A DNA stretch of 64,000 nucleotides from Lewinellaceae bacterium (GCA_020636025.1 JACJYQ010000003.1:186001-250000); one strand, 5' to 3'; positions 26,410 through 34,813 are shown, numbered from the stretch's first letter. Made by a program: numbers and translations. Notes: generated by a model from the sequence alone, not told the origin.

Positions 26410-26795
26410 TTTTTCGAAATTTGATTGTCTAACCAGTTTTTTAATTCAAGCAACTCCTCTGGAGTTGCTTTTTCATTTCCCAAAGCATGCATCATCATAT
26501 CCAGTGCAGAACCACCGAATGCATTTTGCATGACCTTCTTTACCAGATTTCCTTTTACCTCTGTTTCGTTTATTCTGGTCCTGAAGAAATGAGTGCCTTC
26601 CACAATTTCTTTTTGCAGCACCCCTTTTTCCTGAAGCCTCTGAACCTGTTTTAGCACTGTGGTGTATCCGACTGTTTTACCAGACTCCACTATCTGTTCA
26701 TGTATGGTTCTGACACTTGCCGGTTCGGATTGCCACAAAACCTGCAGAATTTCAAGCTCTGCTTCACTTGGCTGGTAAATGATTTTTTCTGACAT
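26406..26795 (-). CDS. BlaI/MecI/CopY-family transcriptional repressor
   Basis: The 129-residue winged-helix repressor begins with MSEKIIYQPSEAELEILQVLW, typical of the family. A helix-turn-helix covers about residues 10-75 and a dimerisation/cleavage region lies in the C-terminal half. I place the start at 26795; an upstream in-frame ATG at 26864 would put coding sequence across the operator and is rejected. It forms an overlapping pair with the M56 protease gene. Its own operators lie at 26841-26887, so autorepression relieved by the protease is the expected circuit. Confidence 0.93.
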   Translation of the reverse strand: MSEKIIYQPSEAELEILQVLWQSEPASVRTIHEQIVESGKTVGYTTVLKQVQRLQEKGVLQKEIVEGTHFFRTRINETEVKGNLVKKVMQNAFGGSALDMMMHALGNEKATPEELLELKNWLDNQISKK

Positions 26796-26840
26796 GGTAG
26801 TGTATAAGAGGATGATTTGAACTTTATAACGGCAAATATA

Positions 26841-26887
26841 TACGACAATTGTCGTAGCGTCCAAATTTATTTACGACAAATGTCGTA
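26841..26887. promoter_or_regulatory. Two BlaI-type operators
   Basis: Two near-perfect 16-bp palindromes, TACGACAATTGTCGTA (26841-26856) and TACGACAAATGTCGTA (26872-26887), start 31 bp apart, about three helical turns. TACnACAnnTGTnGTA is the classic form of BlaI/MecI operators. They lie 46-92 bp before the blaI start and should mediate autoregulation. Confidence 0.88.
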
Positions 26888-26919
26888 GATTCTGCAAATT
26901 TTAACATAAATGGGAGTGG

Positions 26920-27089
26920 TTAGTGATCAACGATTAGTGATCAACGATCAATGATTAATGATCAGGGATGTGTTTTCCGGGCCTTACTTAAGGTATGTAT
27001 CACTACTGCATATAAGTAACCACAAACTATCAACCACTAACCACTAATCATTGATCATTAATCATTGATCACTAACCATTGACCACTAA
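26920..27089. repeat. Inverted word-array element, copy B (same core as 24449-24615)
   Basis: The structure and orientation match copy A: a left word arm (26920-26965), a core with CCGGGCCTTACTTAAGGTAT and AACCACAAACTATC, and a right word arm (about 27030-27089). The core differs from copy A at only a few positions and a 2-bp indel, while the arms differ in number and order of words. It lies between the divergent blaI and HD-hydrolase genes. Confidence 0.85.
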
Positions 27090-27144
27090 AATTCCATTCT
27101 GTTTTCCGAACTTTGCCCCTGGCTATCCCGTTTTACCAGCAAAC

Positions 27145-28353
27145 ATGAACAACAGGCAGAAAATTTTTAATGACCCGGTTTACGGTTTTGTCTCCGTACC
27201 ACGCGGCATCCTGTTGGATCTGATAGATCATCCGAGTTTTCAAAGGCTTCGACGTATCAGGCAGCTCGGACTTACTTCTTTTGTATATCCCGGGGCGTTA
27301 CACACACGATTTCATCATGCCTTAGGCGCTTTGCATCTGATGCAGGAAGTGCTTGAAACCCTGCGCCAGAAAGGCACACCGATCTCGGATGAGGAAGCCG
27401 AAGCAGCTTGTATTGCCATTTTATTGCACGACATCGGGCATGGACCTTTTTCACATGCCCTTGAGCATACATTGCTGGAGTACCAACACGAGGATATTTC
27501 CATCATGTTTATGGAGGCCTTAAACAAAGAGTTTGAGGGCCGGCTTTCCCTGGCCATTGAGATATTCAGGGACACGTATCACAAAAAGTTTCTGCACCAG
27601 CTTGTTTCCGGACAACTGGATATGGATCGGATGGATTATCTGAATCGCGACAGCTTTTTCACCGGAGTCAGTGAAGGAGTTATTGGATACGACCGAATTT
27701 TAAAAATGTTGGCTGTGCATGAGGGGGAGTTGGTTGTAGAGGAGAAAGGCATATATAGCATAGAGAAATTTTTAATTGCGCGCCGTCTGATGTATTGGCA
27801 GGTGTATTTGCATAAAACAGGAGTAGCTGCCGAGAAAATGCTCATTCACACCTTGCGCAGGGCGAGGACGCTGGCACTCAGGAAAACCGAGCTCGAAGTA
27901 CCCCGGCATCTTGGCTGGTTTTTATACAGGGATCCGGGTGAACCTATGGATACGGAAGAATTGCTGGCTCATTTTACCCACCTGGATGATCACGACGTGA
28001 CGGCAGCGGTGAAATATTGGTCTGAATCGCCCGATCCGACCTTATCGTTTTTGTCGAAGGGTTTGCTGGAGCGTCGCTTGTTCCGGCTTGAATGGCACAA
28101 CAAAGCTGCCTCGGAAACATACATTCAAGAGATAAAAGACCAGGTAAGACAACATGTTGGTATGGATGATTCTTTGAATGATCTGGTGTTTACCGGCTCG
28201 GAAAGCAACCGGGCTTACGACGATTCAAAGGAGCAAATCCGGATACTATTCAAAAATGGCGAAGTAAAGCCAATCGATCAATGTTCAGATGTTCCACTTT
28301 ATACTCAACCAGTTACGAAACATTACATTTGTTATCCAAAGTTTCCTGGATGA
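27145..28353 (+). CDS. HD-superfamily phosphohydrolase (dGTPase-like)
   Basis: The 402-residue protein is given with a start at 27145 (MNNRQKIFNDPVYGFV); an earlier in-frame ATG begins inside repeat sequence and is unlikely. HD-domain metal ligands are visible as HTRFHHALG (about 53-61) and LLHDIGHGPFSH (about 95-106), followed by the DMDRMDYLNRD segment (about 163-173). This arrangement is typical of YdhJ/SAMHD1-like HD proteins that hydrolyse phosphate esters of nucleotides. It is transcribed alone. The substrate cannot be told from sequence. Confidence 0.85.
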   Translation: MNNRQKIFNDPVYGFVSVPRGILLDLIDHPSFQRLRRIRQLGLTSFVYPGALHTRFHHALGALHLMQEVLETLRQKGTPISDEEAEAACIAILLHDIGHGPFSHALEHTLLEYQHEDISIMFMEALNKEFEGRLSLAIEIFRDTYHKKFLHQLVSGQLDMDRMDYLNRDSFFTGVSEGVIGYDRILKMLAVHEGELVVEEKGIYSIEKFLIARRLMYWQVYLHKTGVAAEKMLIHTLRRARTLALRKTELEVPRHLGWFLYRDPGEPMDTEELLAHFTHLDDHDVTAAVKYWSESPDPTLSFLSKGLLERRLFRLEWHNKAASETYIQEIKDQVRQHVGMDDSLNDLVFTGSESNRAYDDSKEQIRILFKNGEVKPIDQCSDVPLYTQPVTKHYICYPKFPG

Positions 28354-28552
28354 AGAAATTGATAAATTACCAAAAAATCACCTGAAATGTACCTATTTTG
28401 CCATGGTGCCGGGTTACTTTTGCGGAAATGGCGATTTGTTTTAATACATGTTACCTCAAGTTAATATCGCCGTATTAAAGACCTAACCTTAGAGCTCATA
28501 TACATCGACAACCTTTTCTATTTCAAACATTCGTTAACCAATTTCACACAAC

Positions 28553-29926
28553 ATGAGAAAAATAATATTTCTCCTTCCGGTTTTTATCTGCCTGGTAACC
28601 TTTGCTTCTGCACAGGATTCTCCGCCAAATGCACAGGTTGGTAAATGCTACGCAAAATGTCTCATTCCTGATACTTACGACAACGTCACCGAGCAGGTAT
28701 TGGTAAAAGCTGCTTCCAAGAAGACGATCGCCGTTCCTGCAGAATACGATAATAAAACAGAACAGGTGGAAGTGAAATCCGCCAGTAAGCGTGTTATCGC
28801 CGTTCCTGCCGAGTACGAAACTGTCACTGAGCAGGTACTGGTAAAAGCTGCTTCCAAGCGTTTGGTGCCAGTTGCCGCAGAATATGAAACAGTAGAGGAG
28901 CGCGTAATGATCAAGCCAGAGAGCAAGAAGATCACTACTGTTCCTGCTGAATACGAAACTGTAACCGAGCAGGTATTGGTTTCTGCAGAAAGCAAGAAGA
29001 TCACTGAAGTTCCTGCTGTATACGAAAACGTTACAGAGTCTTACGAAGTGGAGCCAGCATACACTAAGATTGATGTATTGCAGCCAACTTATGTAACTGA
29101 GACTGAGCGCGTAGAAGTTAAGCCTGCTTCTACCAAGTGGGTGAAAAAGCGCGCTGATGCGAATTGTCTTAGCGCAAATCCTGACGACTGTCTGGTTTGG
29201 TGTTTGGTTGAAACACCGGCTGAATACGAAGTGATCACTAAAAGAGTGAATAAAGGTTGCGACGGTTCAGGAGTGGCTGATGCCGGTTGCACCAAAACAA
29301 CTGAAGTTCCTGCCAAGATGGGAACACGCCAGGTTCGTAAAGTAAAAACACCTGCTACTACGAAAGAAGAAGTTATTCCTGCCAAGTATAAGACCATGAC
29401 TGTTCGCAAGGTGAAAACCCCTGCCAAAACAGTTGAAACAGTTATTCCAGCTGAATACTCTACTGTGAAGAAGCAAGTACTGAAAACGCCTGCTACTGTA
29501 AGAGAAGAAGAAGTGCCAGCTGAATACACTACTGTAAGCAAGAAGGTGGTAAAAACACCGGCTACATTCCGTGAGGAAGCTATTCCTGCAGAGTACAAAG
29601 CCGTTACTACACGCGTTCTGAAAACAGCTGCTACAACCCGCACAGAAGATATCCCTGCAGAATACGCTACAGTTACCAAGCGCAAACTCGTTAAACCAGG
29701 TGGATTCACCGAGTGGCGCGAGATCCTTTGTGCTGAAAAAGTAACCGGATACACCGTGCGCCAGATCCAGTCTGCTCTTATCAAAGCAGGCTACAACCCT
29801 GGTCCAGTGGATAACATCATGGGTTCCCGCACAAAAGCTGCCCTCGTGAAGTTCCAGAAAGACAACGGACTGCCAACCGGTCAGCTCGACTTTGAAACAT
29901 TGAAGAAACTCGGGGTTAATTATTGA
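28553..29926 (+). CDS. VPAEY-repeat secreted protein with peptidoglycan-binding domain
   Basis: The 457-residue protein has a signal peptide (1-20), about 14 repeats of 21-24 residues, and a C-terminal PG_binding_1 domain (about 395-457: YTVRQIQSALIKAGYNPG). Repeats 1-7 follow a VPAEYETVTEQVLVKAASK pattern. After an irregular Cys-containing middle (about 200-248), the remaining repeats switch to a more basic VPAEY-TV--KV-KTPAT-REE pattern. It is probably a periplasmic or outer-membrane-anchored fibrous protein held on peptidoglycan. No enzymatic motif is visible. A strong terminator follows 17 bp after the stop. Confidence 0.8.
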   Translation: MRKIIFLLPVFICLVTFASAQDSPPNAQVGKCYAKCLIPDTYDNVTEQVLVKAASKKTIAVPAEYDNKTEQVEVKSASKRVIAVPAEYETVTEQVLVKAASKRLVPVAAEYETVEERVMIKPESKKITTVPAEYETVTEQVLVSAESKKITEVPAVYENVTESYEVEPAYTKIDVLQPTYVTETERVEVKPASTKWVKKRADANCLSANPDDCLVWCLVETPAEYEVITKRVNKGCDGSGVADAGCTKTTEVPAKMGTRQVRKVKTPATTKEEVIPAKYKTMTVRKVKTPAKTVETVIPAEYSTVKKQVLKTPATVREEEVPAEYTTVSKKVVKTPATFREEAIPAEYKAVTTRVLKTAATTRTEDIPAEYATVTKRKLVKPGGFTEWREILCAEKVTGYTVRQIQSALIKAGYNPGPVDNIMGSRTKAALVKFQKDNGLPTGQLDFETLKKLGVNY

Positions 29927-29943
29927 TCCTGATGTAGGAATTT

Positions 29944-29983
29944 AAAAGCCCTATGTCGCAGGATTTGCGTCATAGGGCTTTTT
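29944..29983 (+). terminator. Rho-independent terminator
   Basis: A 12-bp stem (AAAAGCCCTATG/CATAGGGCTTTT) with a 15-nt loop is followed by T residues, 17 bp after the VPAEY-repeat gene. The T run also begins the word-array element at 29982. Confidence 0.85.
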
Positions 29984-30081
29984 GATATACGATATATGAT
30001 ATCCAAAATACAATATCAGATTTATCAATTTCTACAGACATATCAAATATCGTATTTCGGATATCATATATCGTATATCAA
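29982..30081. repeat. Inverted word-array element (GATATNN 7-mers)
   Basis: The arms 29982-30016 and 30047-30081 (35 bp each) are reverse complements with two mismatches. They read as 7-mers GATATAC, GATATAT, GATATCC, AAAATAC or GAAATAC. The spacer is 30 bp. Twenty bases of the right arm recur exactly, inverted, at 7889-7908. Confidence 0.85.
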
Positions 30082-30219
30082 TAGATAAATCTGCCTCTTT
30101 GGCAGAAATTAACCTTTGGTTGGAAAATTTGCATGATTTTTGACCGTTATACATCAGTTTAATCCTTAACCCCCAAGGGAGAGCGTTTTTTTAGTCTCAC
30201 GAAGGTTTTATCAAACACC

Positions 30220-30528
30220 ATGGAAAATAATTTGATGCAGTATATGGTAGATTTTACCCTGCCATCTGAATTGTCTGAAGAATTTGTAAGCAGTATACCA
30301 CGTCAGCGATCAGCAGTAAACAAATTGCTGGGCGAAGGAAAAATTCTCAACTATGCCCTTTCATTGGAAAATTCCAAGCTTTGGGTGGTGTTTTCAGCCA
30401 GCTCGGAATCAGAGTTGATGGAAATGATGGAAGATCTGCCGCTTACCAGATACATGAAGGTTAGCATTAGCGAGCTTACTTTTTATAATGCTTCCAATCC
30501 TTACGCTCCTGTATTTTCAGTTAACTAG
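30220..30528 (+). CDS. Muconolactone-isomerase-like small alpha/beta protein
   Basis: The 102-residue protein has the look of a ferredoxin-like alpha+beta barrel of the muconolactone isomerase/YciI type: a first strand MQYMVDFTLP, a central strand LWVVFSASSESELMEMME, and a final strand. No muconate-pathway genes are nearby, so the name describes fold similarity only. It is 9 bp upstream of the next gene and probably co-transcribed. Function unknown. Confidence 0.55.
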   Translation: MENNLMQYMVDFTLPSELSEEFVSSIPRQRSAVNKLLGEGKILNYALSLENSKLWVVFSASSESELMEMMEDLPLTRYMKVSISELTFYNASNPYAPVFSVN

Positions 30529-30537
30529 TTCAGTTAA

Positions 30538-31290
30538 ATGACGATCTGGCAGTGGATCTACCCGTTTAGCCGCAGTTCTGCGAAAAATGAAGCTTTCTCC
30601 GAGCTTCGAGCAAAGCCAATACTCTCTACGATAGAGAGACTTTCACATCGTATAGAAGAGCGTTTCCCGGATGCCGGCCTCTTAAGGGTCTGTAATGAAT
30701 TTTATGACCTGGCCAGACGCTCCGAATCTCTGGCACGCCGACTTACTTATCCAATCTGGCCTGTAAGGATCATCGCTATTTTGGCGGCTCTCTTATTGTT
30801 TGGCCTGGTTGCCTTTGCGCTATATCAGTTGGCCACACATTTTAATTTCACCAGTGAAGGACTGTCCGATTTATTGCAAACCACTGAATCGGCGGTAAAT
30901 GAGCTGATCTTTCTGGCACTTGCCTTCTATTTTCTGACAAGCCTGGAATCGAGGATTAAGCGTGGGGCTGCCTTAAAAGCTTTGCACCAGCTGCGAAGCA
31001 TTGCGCATATTGTGGATATGCACCAGCTTACCAAAGACCCTAGCCACCAACTGGTGAAGATCTCCGACACAGAGTCTTCTCCCAAGCGCGCGCTTACCCG
31101 GGAGCAGCTCACCCGGTACCTTGATTACTGTACGGAAATCCTCTCCCTGAATGCAAAAATAGCTGCGCTATTCGCCCAGCATGTAGATGATCCCGTTGTT
31201 TTGGATGCCGTTAAGGATCTGGAATCACTAAGCCAGGGCTTATCAGCCAAGATCTGGCAAAAGATCATGATTCTTGATCTGTCCGAGTAA
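30538..31290 (+). CDS. Two-membrane-segment hypothetical protein
   Basis: The 250-residue protein has a polar helical N-terminal part (1-75), two membrane helices (about 78-102 and 122-140), and a helical cytoplasmic C-terminal half with heptad-like leucines. I do not recognise the family. It follows the small alpha/beta protein gene by 9 bp. The topology, with both ends probably cytoplasmic, would suit a scaffold or regulator, but nothing more can be supported. Confidence 0.7.
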   Translation: MTIWQWIYPFSRSSAKNEAFSELRAKPILSTIERLSHRIEERFPDAGLLRVCNEFYDLARRSESLARRLTYPIWPVRIIAILAALLLFGLVAFALYQLATHFNFTSEGLSDLLQTTESAVNELIFLALAFYFLTSLESRIKRGAALKALHQLRSIAHIVDMHQLTKDPSHQLVKISDTESSPKRALTREQLTRYLDYCTEILSLNAKIAALFAQHVDDPVVLDAVKDLESLSQGLSAKIWQKIMILDLSE

Positions 31291-31492
31291 TTAGGCACTA
31301 TTGAGCCAATGGTGAAAAAGGCTCAATTACCGGTCAAATGTTAATAATTAGCGGTTGTTTCCAAGTTTAAAAAATTTGCCGTTTGTTTGCTTTCCTTTAT
31401 TTCCCCAAAGAACCCAAATCGATAAAAAAACGCATGGATTCAATCGTTTTTTAATGAATAAGGTGCTAAGTGTGTAAAATTTAGACAAAAAA
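31291..31492. other. Intergenic stretch with a weak hairpin
   Basis: An 8-bp stem (ATTGAGCC/GGCTCAAT, 31300-31327) lies 10 bp after the preceding stop but lacks a T run. I see no gene or repeat in the rest. Confidence 0.4.
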
Positions 31493-31523
31493 TTTGTACT
31501 CACATTTGCCTTTTTTAACTTTG
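31493..31523 (+). promoter_or_regulatory. Bacteroidota-type promoter of the M23 peptidase gene
   Basis: TTTG at 31493-31496 and TAACTTTG at 31516-31523 are separated by 19 bp, matching the Bacteroidota consensus TTTG-N19-21-TAnnTTTG. Transcription would start near 31530, giving a leader of about 170 nt that contains a CTCGC/GCGAG hairpin near 31549-31565. Confidence 0.55.
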
Positions 31524-31701
31524 TGCGTCTCTTCTCTCCAAATGCCCTCGCTTGCAAGGCGAGTTTCACAAAACCAGAGAGGTCGCAGCAAAACGAAATC
31601 CATTTTAACCCGTCACTCTTGAAAAGCGTTTGCTGTAGATTTGTCAAATTTATTTAGAGGCGAATGACAATCGCTGATTTGTCTGGTAAACACCAACCTA
31701 T

Positions 31702-32685
31702 ATGGGCAGGAAAGAAAAATTTGTTTATAATATACATACCCTAACCTACGAAAAAGTAGTTGTCCCCTTTAAAACCCGCATTTGGCAAGCCTTCGGATTC
31801 TTCTCCGTTGTTATCGTTACATCCCTTTGTATGCTTGCCGTTTTCTACAGCGTTTTCCCTTCTCCACGGGAAACCGATCTGATGCGTGAAATCTCCCAAA
31901 TGGAGTCAAAGTACAAACAGATGAGTGAGCAGGTTGATGTTATGTCCAAAGTGCTCCAGAACATACAAGACCGCGATGCCAATGTGCACCGCATGGTATT
32001 TGGTATGGATCCCATTGATCAGGATGTATGGACTGCCGGTGTAGGTGGTCACGAAGCACACCCTGAACTATCAGCTTTCAAATACAGTGGCGCTTCCATA
32101 GGCGACGCTTTGGGTAAAGTAGATATGCTTAGCCGTCAATTATCGCTGGAGAGTAAATCACTGGATACCCTTCAGTCGCTGGCCAAGAATCAGGAAAACA
32201 TGCTGGCATCCATCCCAAGCGTAAAACCTGTTAGAGAAGATAAGCTGCAAAAAAGTATAGGAACTCTTTCAGGATTTGGATACAGGATTCACCCGGTGTA
32301 TAAATTCAAGAAATTCCACGCCGGTCTCGACTTCCCGGCGCGCACCGGCACAGCCATTCAGGCATCCGGCGATGGCACTGTAGTTGAAACCGGTTGGCAT
32401 CACGGATATGGCAATTGTGTTAAAATTAGCCATGGCTATGGATACCAAACGCTTTATGGCCACATGAGCAAAATAACCATAAAGAAAGGTCAGAAGGTTA
32501 AAAAAGGTCAGAAGATCGGGGAAGTAGGTGATACAGGACTTTCTACAGCACCACACTTGCACTACGAAGTCCATTACAAAGGCAACCCGATCAACCCGAT
32601 CAACTTCTGCATGGATAATTTAACGCCGCAGGAATACCAGCAAATGGTTAACGCTGCGCAAAAAGCAAATCAATCTCTCGATTGA
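31702..32685 (+). CDS. M23-family peptidoglycan endopeptidase, membrane-anchored
   Basis: The 327-residue protein has a short cytoplasmic N-terminus, one membrane segment (about 31-51), a coiled-coil region (about 60-95), and a C-terminal LytM/M23 domain (about 185-300). Zinc-site motifs are HAGLDFPA (HxxxD) and HLHYE. Such proteins cut peptide cross-links in peptidoglycan or activate amidases during growth and division. Both metal motifs are intact, so it should be active. It is transcribed alone, with a promoter at 31493 and a strong terminator at 32729. Confidence 0.9.
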   Translation: MGRKEKFVYNIHTLTYEKVVVPFKTRIWQAFGFFSVVIVTSLCMLAVFYSVFPSPRETDLMREISQMESKYKQMSEQVDVMSKVLQNIQDRDANVHRMVFGMDPIDQDVWTAGVGGHEAHPELSAFKYSGASIGDALGKVDMLSRQLSLESKSLDTLQSLAKNQENMLASIPSVKPVREDKLQKSIGTLSGFGYRIHPVYKFKKFHAGLDFPARTGTAIQASGDGTVVETGWHHGYGNCVKISHGYGYQTLYGHMSKITIKKGQKVKKGQKIGEVGDTGLSTAPHLHYEVHYKGNPINPINFCMDNLTPQEYQQMVNAAQKANQSLD

Positions 32686-32728
32686 TCATATCAGTTTCTC
32701 CGAACCAACGAAACGATAAACAGCAGTG

Positions 32729-32760
32729 AAAAAAAGGAGCGCATTTGCGCTCCTTTTTTT
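32729..32760. terminator. Strong Rho-independent terminator
   Basis: The stem is 14 bp including the A/T tracts (AAAAAAAGGAGCGC/GCGCTCCTTTTTTT) with loop ATTT. It is symmetrical and can act in both directions. The next base starts the AATGTACC repeat. Confidence 0.9.
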
Positions 32761-32963
32761 AATGTACCAATGTACCAATGTACCAATGTACCAATGTACC
32801 AATGCGCAAGGTATTAATGTATCAATGCGGATGTAAGAGTATATTTAGGTAAGTTCAGTCTTCGGTTCAAAGCTGTGATTTTATTAATATACTTCCTGTG
32901 TCTACATAGTCATATTGCGCATTGATGCATTGTTACATTGTTACATTGTTACATTGTTACATT
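32761..32963. repeat. Inverted word-array element (AATGTACC versus AATGTAAC 8-mers)
   Basis: The left arm has five exact tandem AATGTACC units (32761-32800), then degenerate ones to about 32828. The right arm (about 32918-32963), read on the other strand, has four AATGTAAC units plus AATGCATC. The arms are complementary, but each is homogenised to its own unit. The right arm supplies the stop codon and last Met codon of the RluA-type gene (32957-32962). Confidence 0.9.
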
Positions 32964-33610
32964 TTCTCTTTCATCGCTTGCCACAGCGATTCTTCCGGCA
33001 ATGGGGCTTCCAAAGAAATCCGCTCGCCAGACATGGGGTGTTCAATATCCAGTTTCCAGGCGTGTAAATGAATGGATCGGTCGCGGTTGCTTCTTCTCGC
33101 GCCGTATTTTACATCTCCTTTCACCGGACAACCCATGGCAGCCAGTTGGGCCCTGATTTGGTGATGTTTTCCGCTAATGGGTCTTATCTCCAGAAGAAAG
33201 TAACGATCGCTTTTGCCAATAAGTTTGTATTCGAGTTCGGCCCGCTCGCTGTCGGGCTGTTCTTCGGTATGTACAGTGCTTATATTCTTAGCCTGGTTTT
33301 TTTGCAGATAATGGACAAGTGTTCCCGATTCGGCTGGTGGCTCATTTTGTACCAGCGCCAGATATACCTTTTCTACATTTCTATCCTGAAATTGTCCGGT
33401 GAAGCTGGTCATAACAGCTTTTGTCTTCGCAAATAAAACAATGCCGCTAACCGGGCGATCGAGCCTGTTTACCAGGTGAACGGTGCGTTTACAGCGTTTT
33501 TCTACCTGATCGAGCAGGGATTCATCACCGGTCTTGTCTGGTTGTGAGGCAAGGCCTGCAGGTTTATTGCAGGCGATAAAAAGGTCGTTATGAACCAGTA
33601 TCTGAAGCAT
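32957..33610 (-). CDS. RluA-family pseudouridine synthase
   Basis: The 217-residue protein is a short RluA-type pseudouridine synthase without an S4 domain. The catalytic aspartate is D51 in NRLDRPVSG, preceded by KPAG (16-19) and followed by ISGKHHQIRAQLA. It converts uridines to pseudouridine in rRNA or tRNA; the target cannot be deduced. It is separated from the DUF4834 gene upstream by 35 bp. Its final Met codon and TAA stop are formed by the repeat arm. Confidence 0.9.
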   Translation of the reverse strand: MLQILVHNDLFIACNKPAGLASQPDKTGDESLLDQVEKRCKRTVHLVNRLDRPVSGIVLFAKTKAVMTSFTGQFQDRNVEKVYLALVQNEPPAESGTLVHYLQKNQAKNISTVHTEEQPDSERAELEYKLIGKSDRYFLLEIRPISGKHHQIRAQLAAMGCPVKGDVKYGARRSNRDRSIHLHAWKLDIEHPMSGERISLEAPLPEESLWQAMKEKM

Positions 33611-33645
33611 GGTATGCCAGGTTAATCAGTGAAATAATGTGATGT

Positions 33646-33819
33646 CTATTTGCCCGAGTCTATTTCCTCGTAATCGATGTAATCTCCTTCATCATCATCG
33701 TCGCGATGTTTGATCTTTGGTTTTCCTTTGGATGGGGGAGGGGTTTCGGCAAAAAACGGTTGAATAGCCCGGTATAACCACAGAATTGCCAAAAAAGTAA
33801 AGATCCATTTCAATAACAT
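33646..33819 (-). CDS. DUF4834-type small membrane protein (57 aa)
   Basis: The 57-residue product starts with ATG at 33819 and ends at TAG 33646-33648. It has an N-terminal membrane helix (about 3-22, LLKWIFTFLAILWLYRAIQPF), a basic proline-rich stretch, and a strongly acidic tail (DDDDEGDYIDYEEI). That pattern is characteristic of the small DUF4834 family of Bacteroidota. Function is unknown. It is encoded between the DMT transporter and RluA-type genes on the same strand and may belong to the same transcript. Confidence 0.75.
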   Translation of the reverse strand: MLLKWIFTFLAILWLYRAIQPFFAETPPPSKGKPKIKHRDDDDEGDYIDYEEIDSGK

Positions 33820-33863
33820 GGCTCAAAGGTAAGCACGATTCGAAGGGGCAGCAACACAAGAGG

Positions 33864-34769
33864 TCAATTAGGGGGCTGTATTGGTTCTTTTTCAAAGAAG
33901 GATTTCAGGAAAGGGTGGCTAAATACTGCCAGTAATATGATCAACATGCCTAAATAGAAATTAGGACCAAGTTCTTTGTCTTCCCGGAATATCAGTGCTG
34001 CCAATAAAACACCGTAAATAGGCTCTAAATTGATGGTAAGTATGGTGCCAAATGCAGAAATATGCCTCAATGCCTGCAAGGTTAGGTAGTGGGTGAGCAA
34101 GGTACACAACCAGGTGAGCACCAGCAACCATATCCAGTCCTGACTGGATGGCATCAAACGGGTTTCTGGAGTGTGCCACAACAAAAAAGGTATAAACACC
34201 GAACAGATAAGGGTTGCAGCTGATAATTGAACAAAACTCATCAAGAGAGGGGCAGGAGAGTATTTTTCCACCACTTCCTTATTCAAAGAATTAAAAACAG
34301 AGGCGATCAGTGCACCAAGTATTCCGAGCCCAAAACCTATCTGCATATCCCAGTTTATGGTTCCGATCACAAGCGCCATTCCAGGTAGAATAAGCAAGCC
34401 CAATCCAAGCTCATACCATTTTACTTTTTGTCGGGTGATAATCGGCTCGGCAATCGCTGCAAAAAAGGATGTGGTGGCCATAGTCGCCACCGCTACTGAA
34501 GCATTTGATAATTTTACGGCTGCGTAAAAACAAATCCAGTGAACACCTACCAAACTCCCAATCAAAATCAACCGGAGCCAGAGCTTGCGCGAAAAGCTTA
34601 GCAGCTTTCTTCGCGGGATCAGAAAGAACAAGGTTGCGCTGGCCAGGAATACGCGCCACCAAACCAATGGTATGGCGTTCAGGTTGATCAGCTTACCCAA
34701 GATGGCGGTAAACCCCCAGAGGAAGACGCAGAAATGCAGGGAAAGATATGCCTGAAGCTTATTCTTCAT
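33864..34769 (-). CDS. EamA/DMT-family transporter
   Basis: The 301-residue protein has ten predicted membrane helices in two EamA repeats (about 1-140 and 150-290). The first helix carries FLWGFTAILGKL, and the second repeat has the typical GxxxxxxLEPIYGVLLA near 250. DMT proteins export or import small metabolites such as amino acids and nucleobases; the substrate is not predictable. The downstream genes are a DUF4834 protein and an RluA-type synthase. The divergent gap to the acyltransferase gene contains a word-array element. Confidence 0.85.
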   Translation of the reverse strand: MKNKLQAYLSLHFCVFLWGFTAILGKLINLNAIPLVWWRVFLASATLFFLIPRRKLLSFSRKLWLRLILIGSLVGVHWICFYAAVKLSNASVAVATMATTSFFAAIAEPIITRQKVKWYELGLGLLILPGMALVIGTINWDMQIGFGLGILGALIASVFNSLNKEVVEKYSPAPLLMSFVQLSAATLICSVFIPFLLWHTPETRLMPSSQDWIWLLVLTWLCTLLTHYLTLQALRHISAFGTILTINLEPIYGVLLAALIFREDKELGPNFYLGMLIILLAVFSHPFLKSFFEKEPIQPPN

Positions 34770-34813
34770 AATTTGTTGTAAATGGGTAATCCCAATTGAT
34801 TAAATGATTGACG

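Noticed and set aside
26796..26864. Longer start for the BlaI-type repressor
   Set aside because: It would add 23 unrelated residues and translate through the proximal operator; family members begin near the Met at 26795.
27079..27144. Longer start for the HD hydrolase
   Set aside because: The extra residues are partly encoded by the repeat arm, and the family-like sequence begins at MNNRQK.
31348..31647. A 99-residue open frame on the minus strand between the two-helix protein gene and the M23 gene
   Set aside because: The composition looks non-coding, it has no signal or domain, and it overlaps a well-formed promoter and leader for the M23 gene on the other strand.
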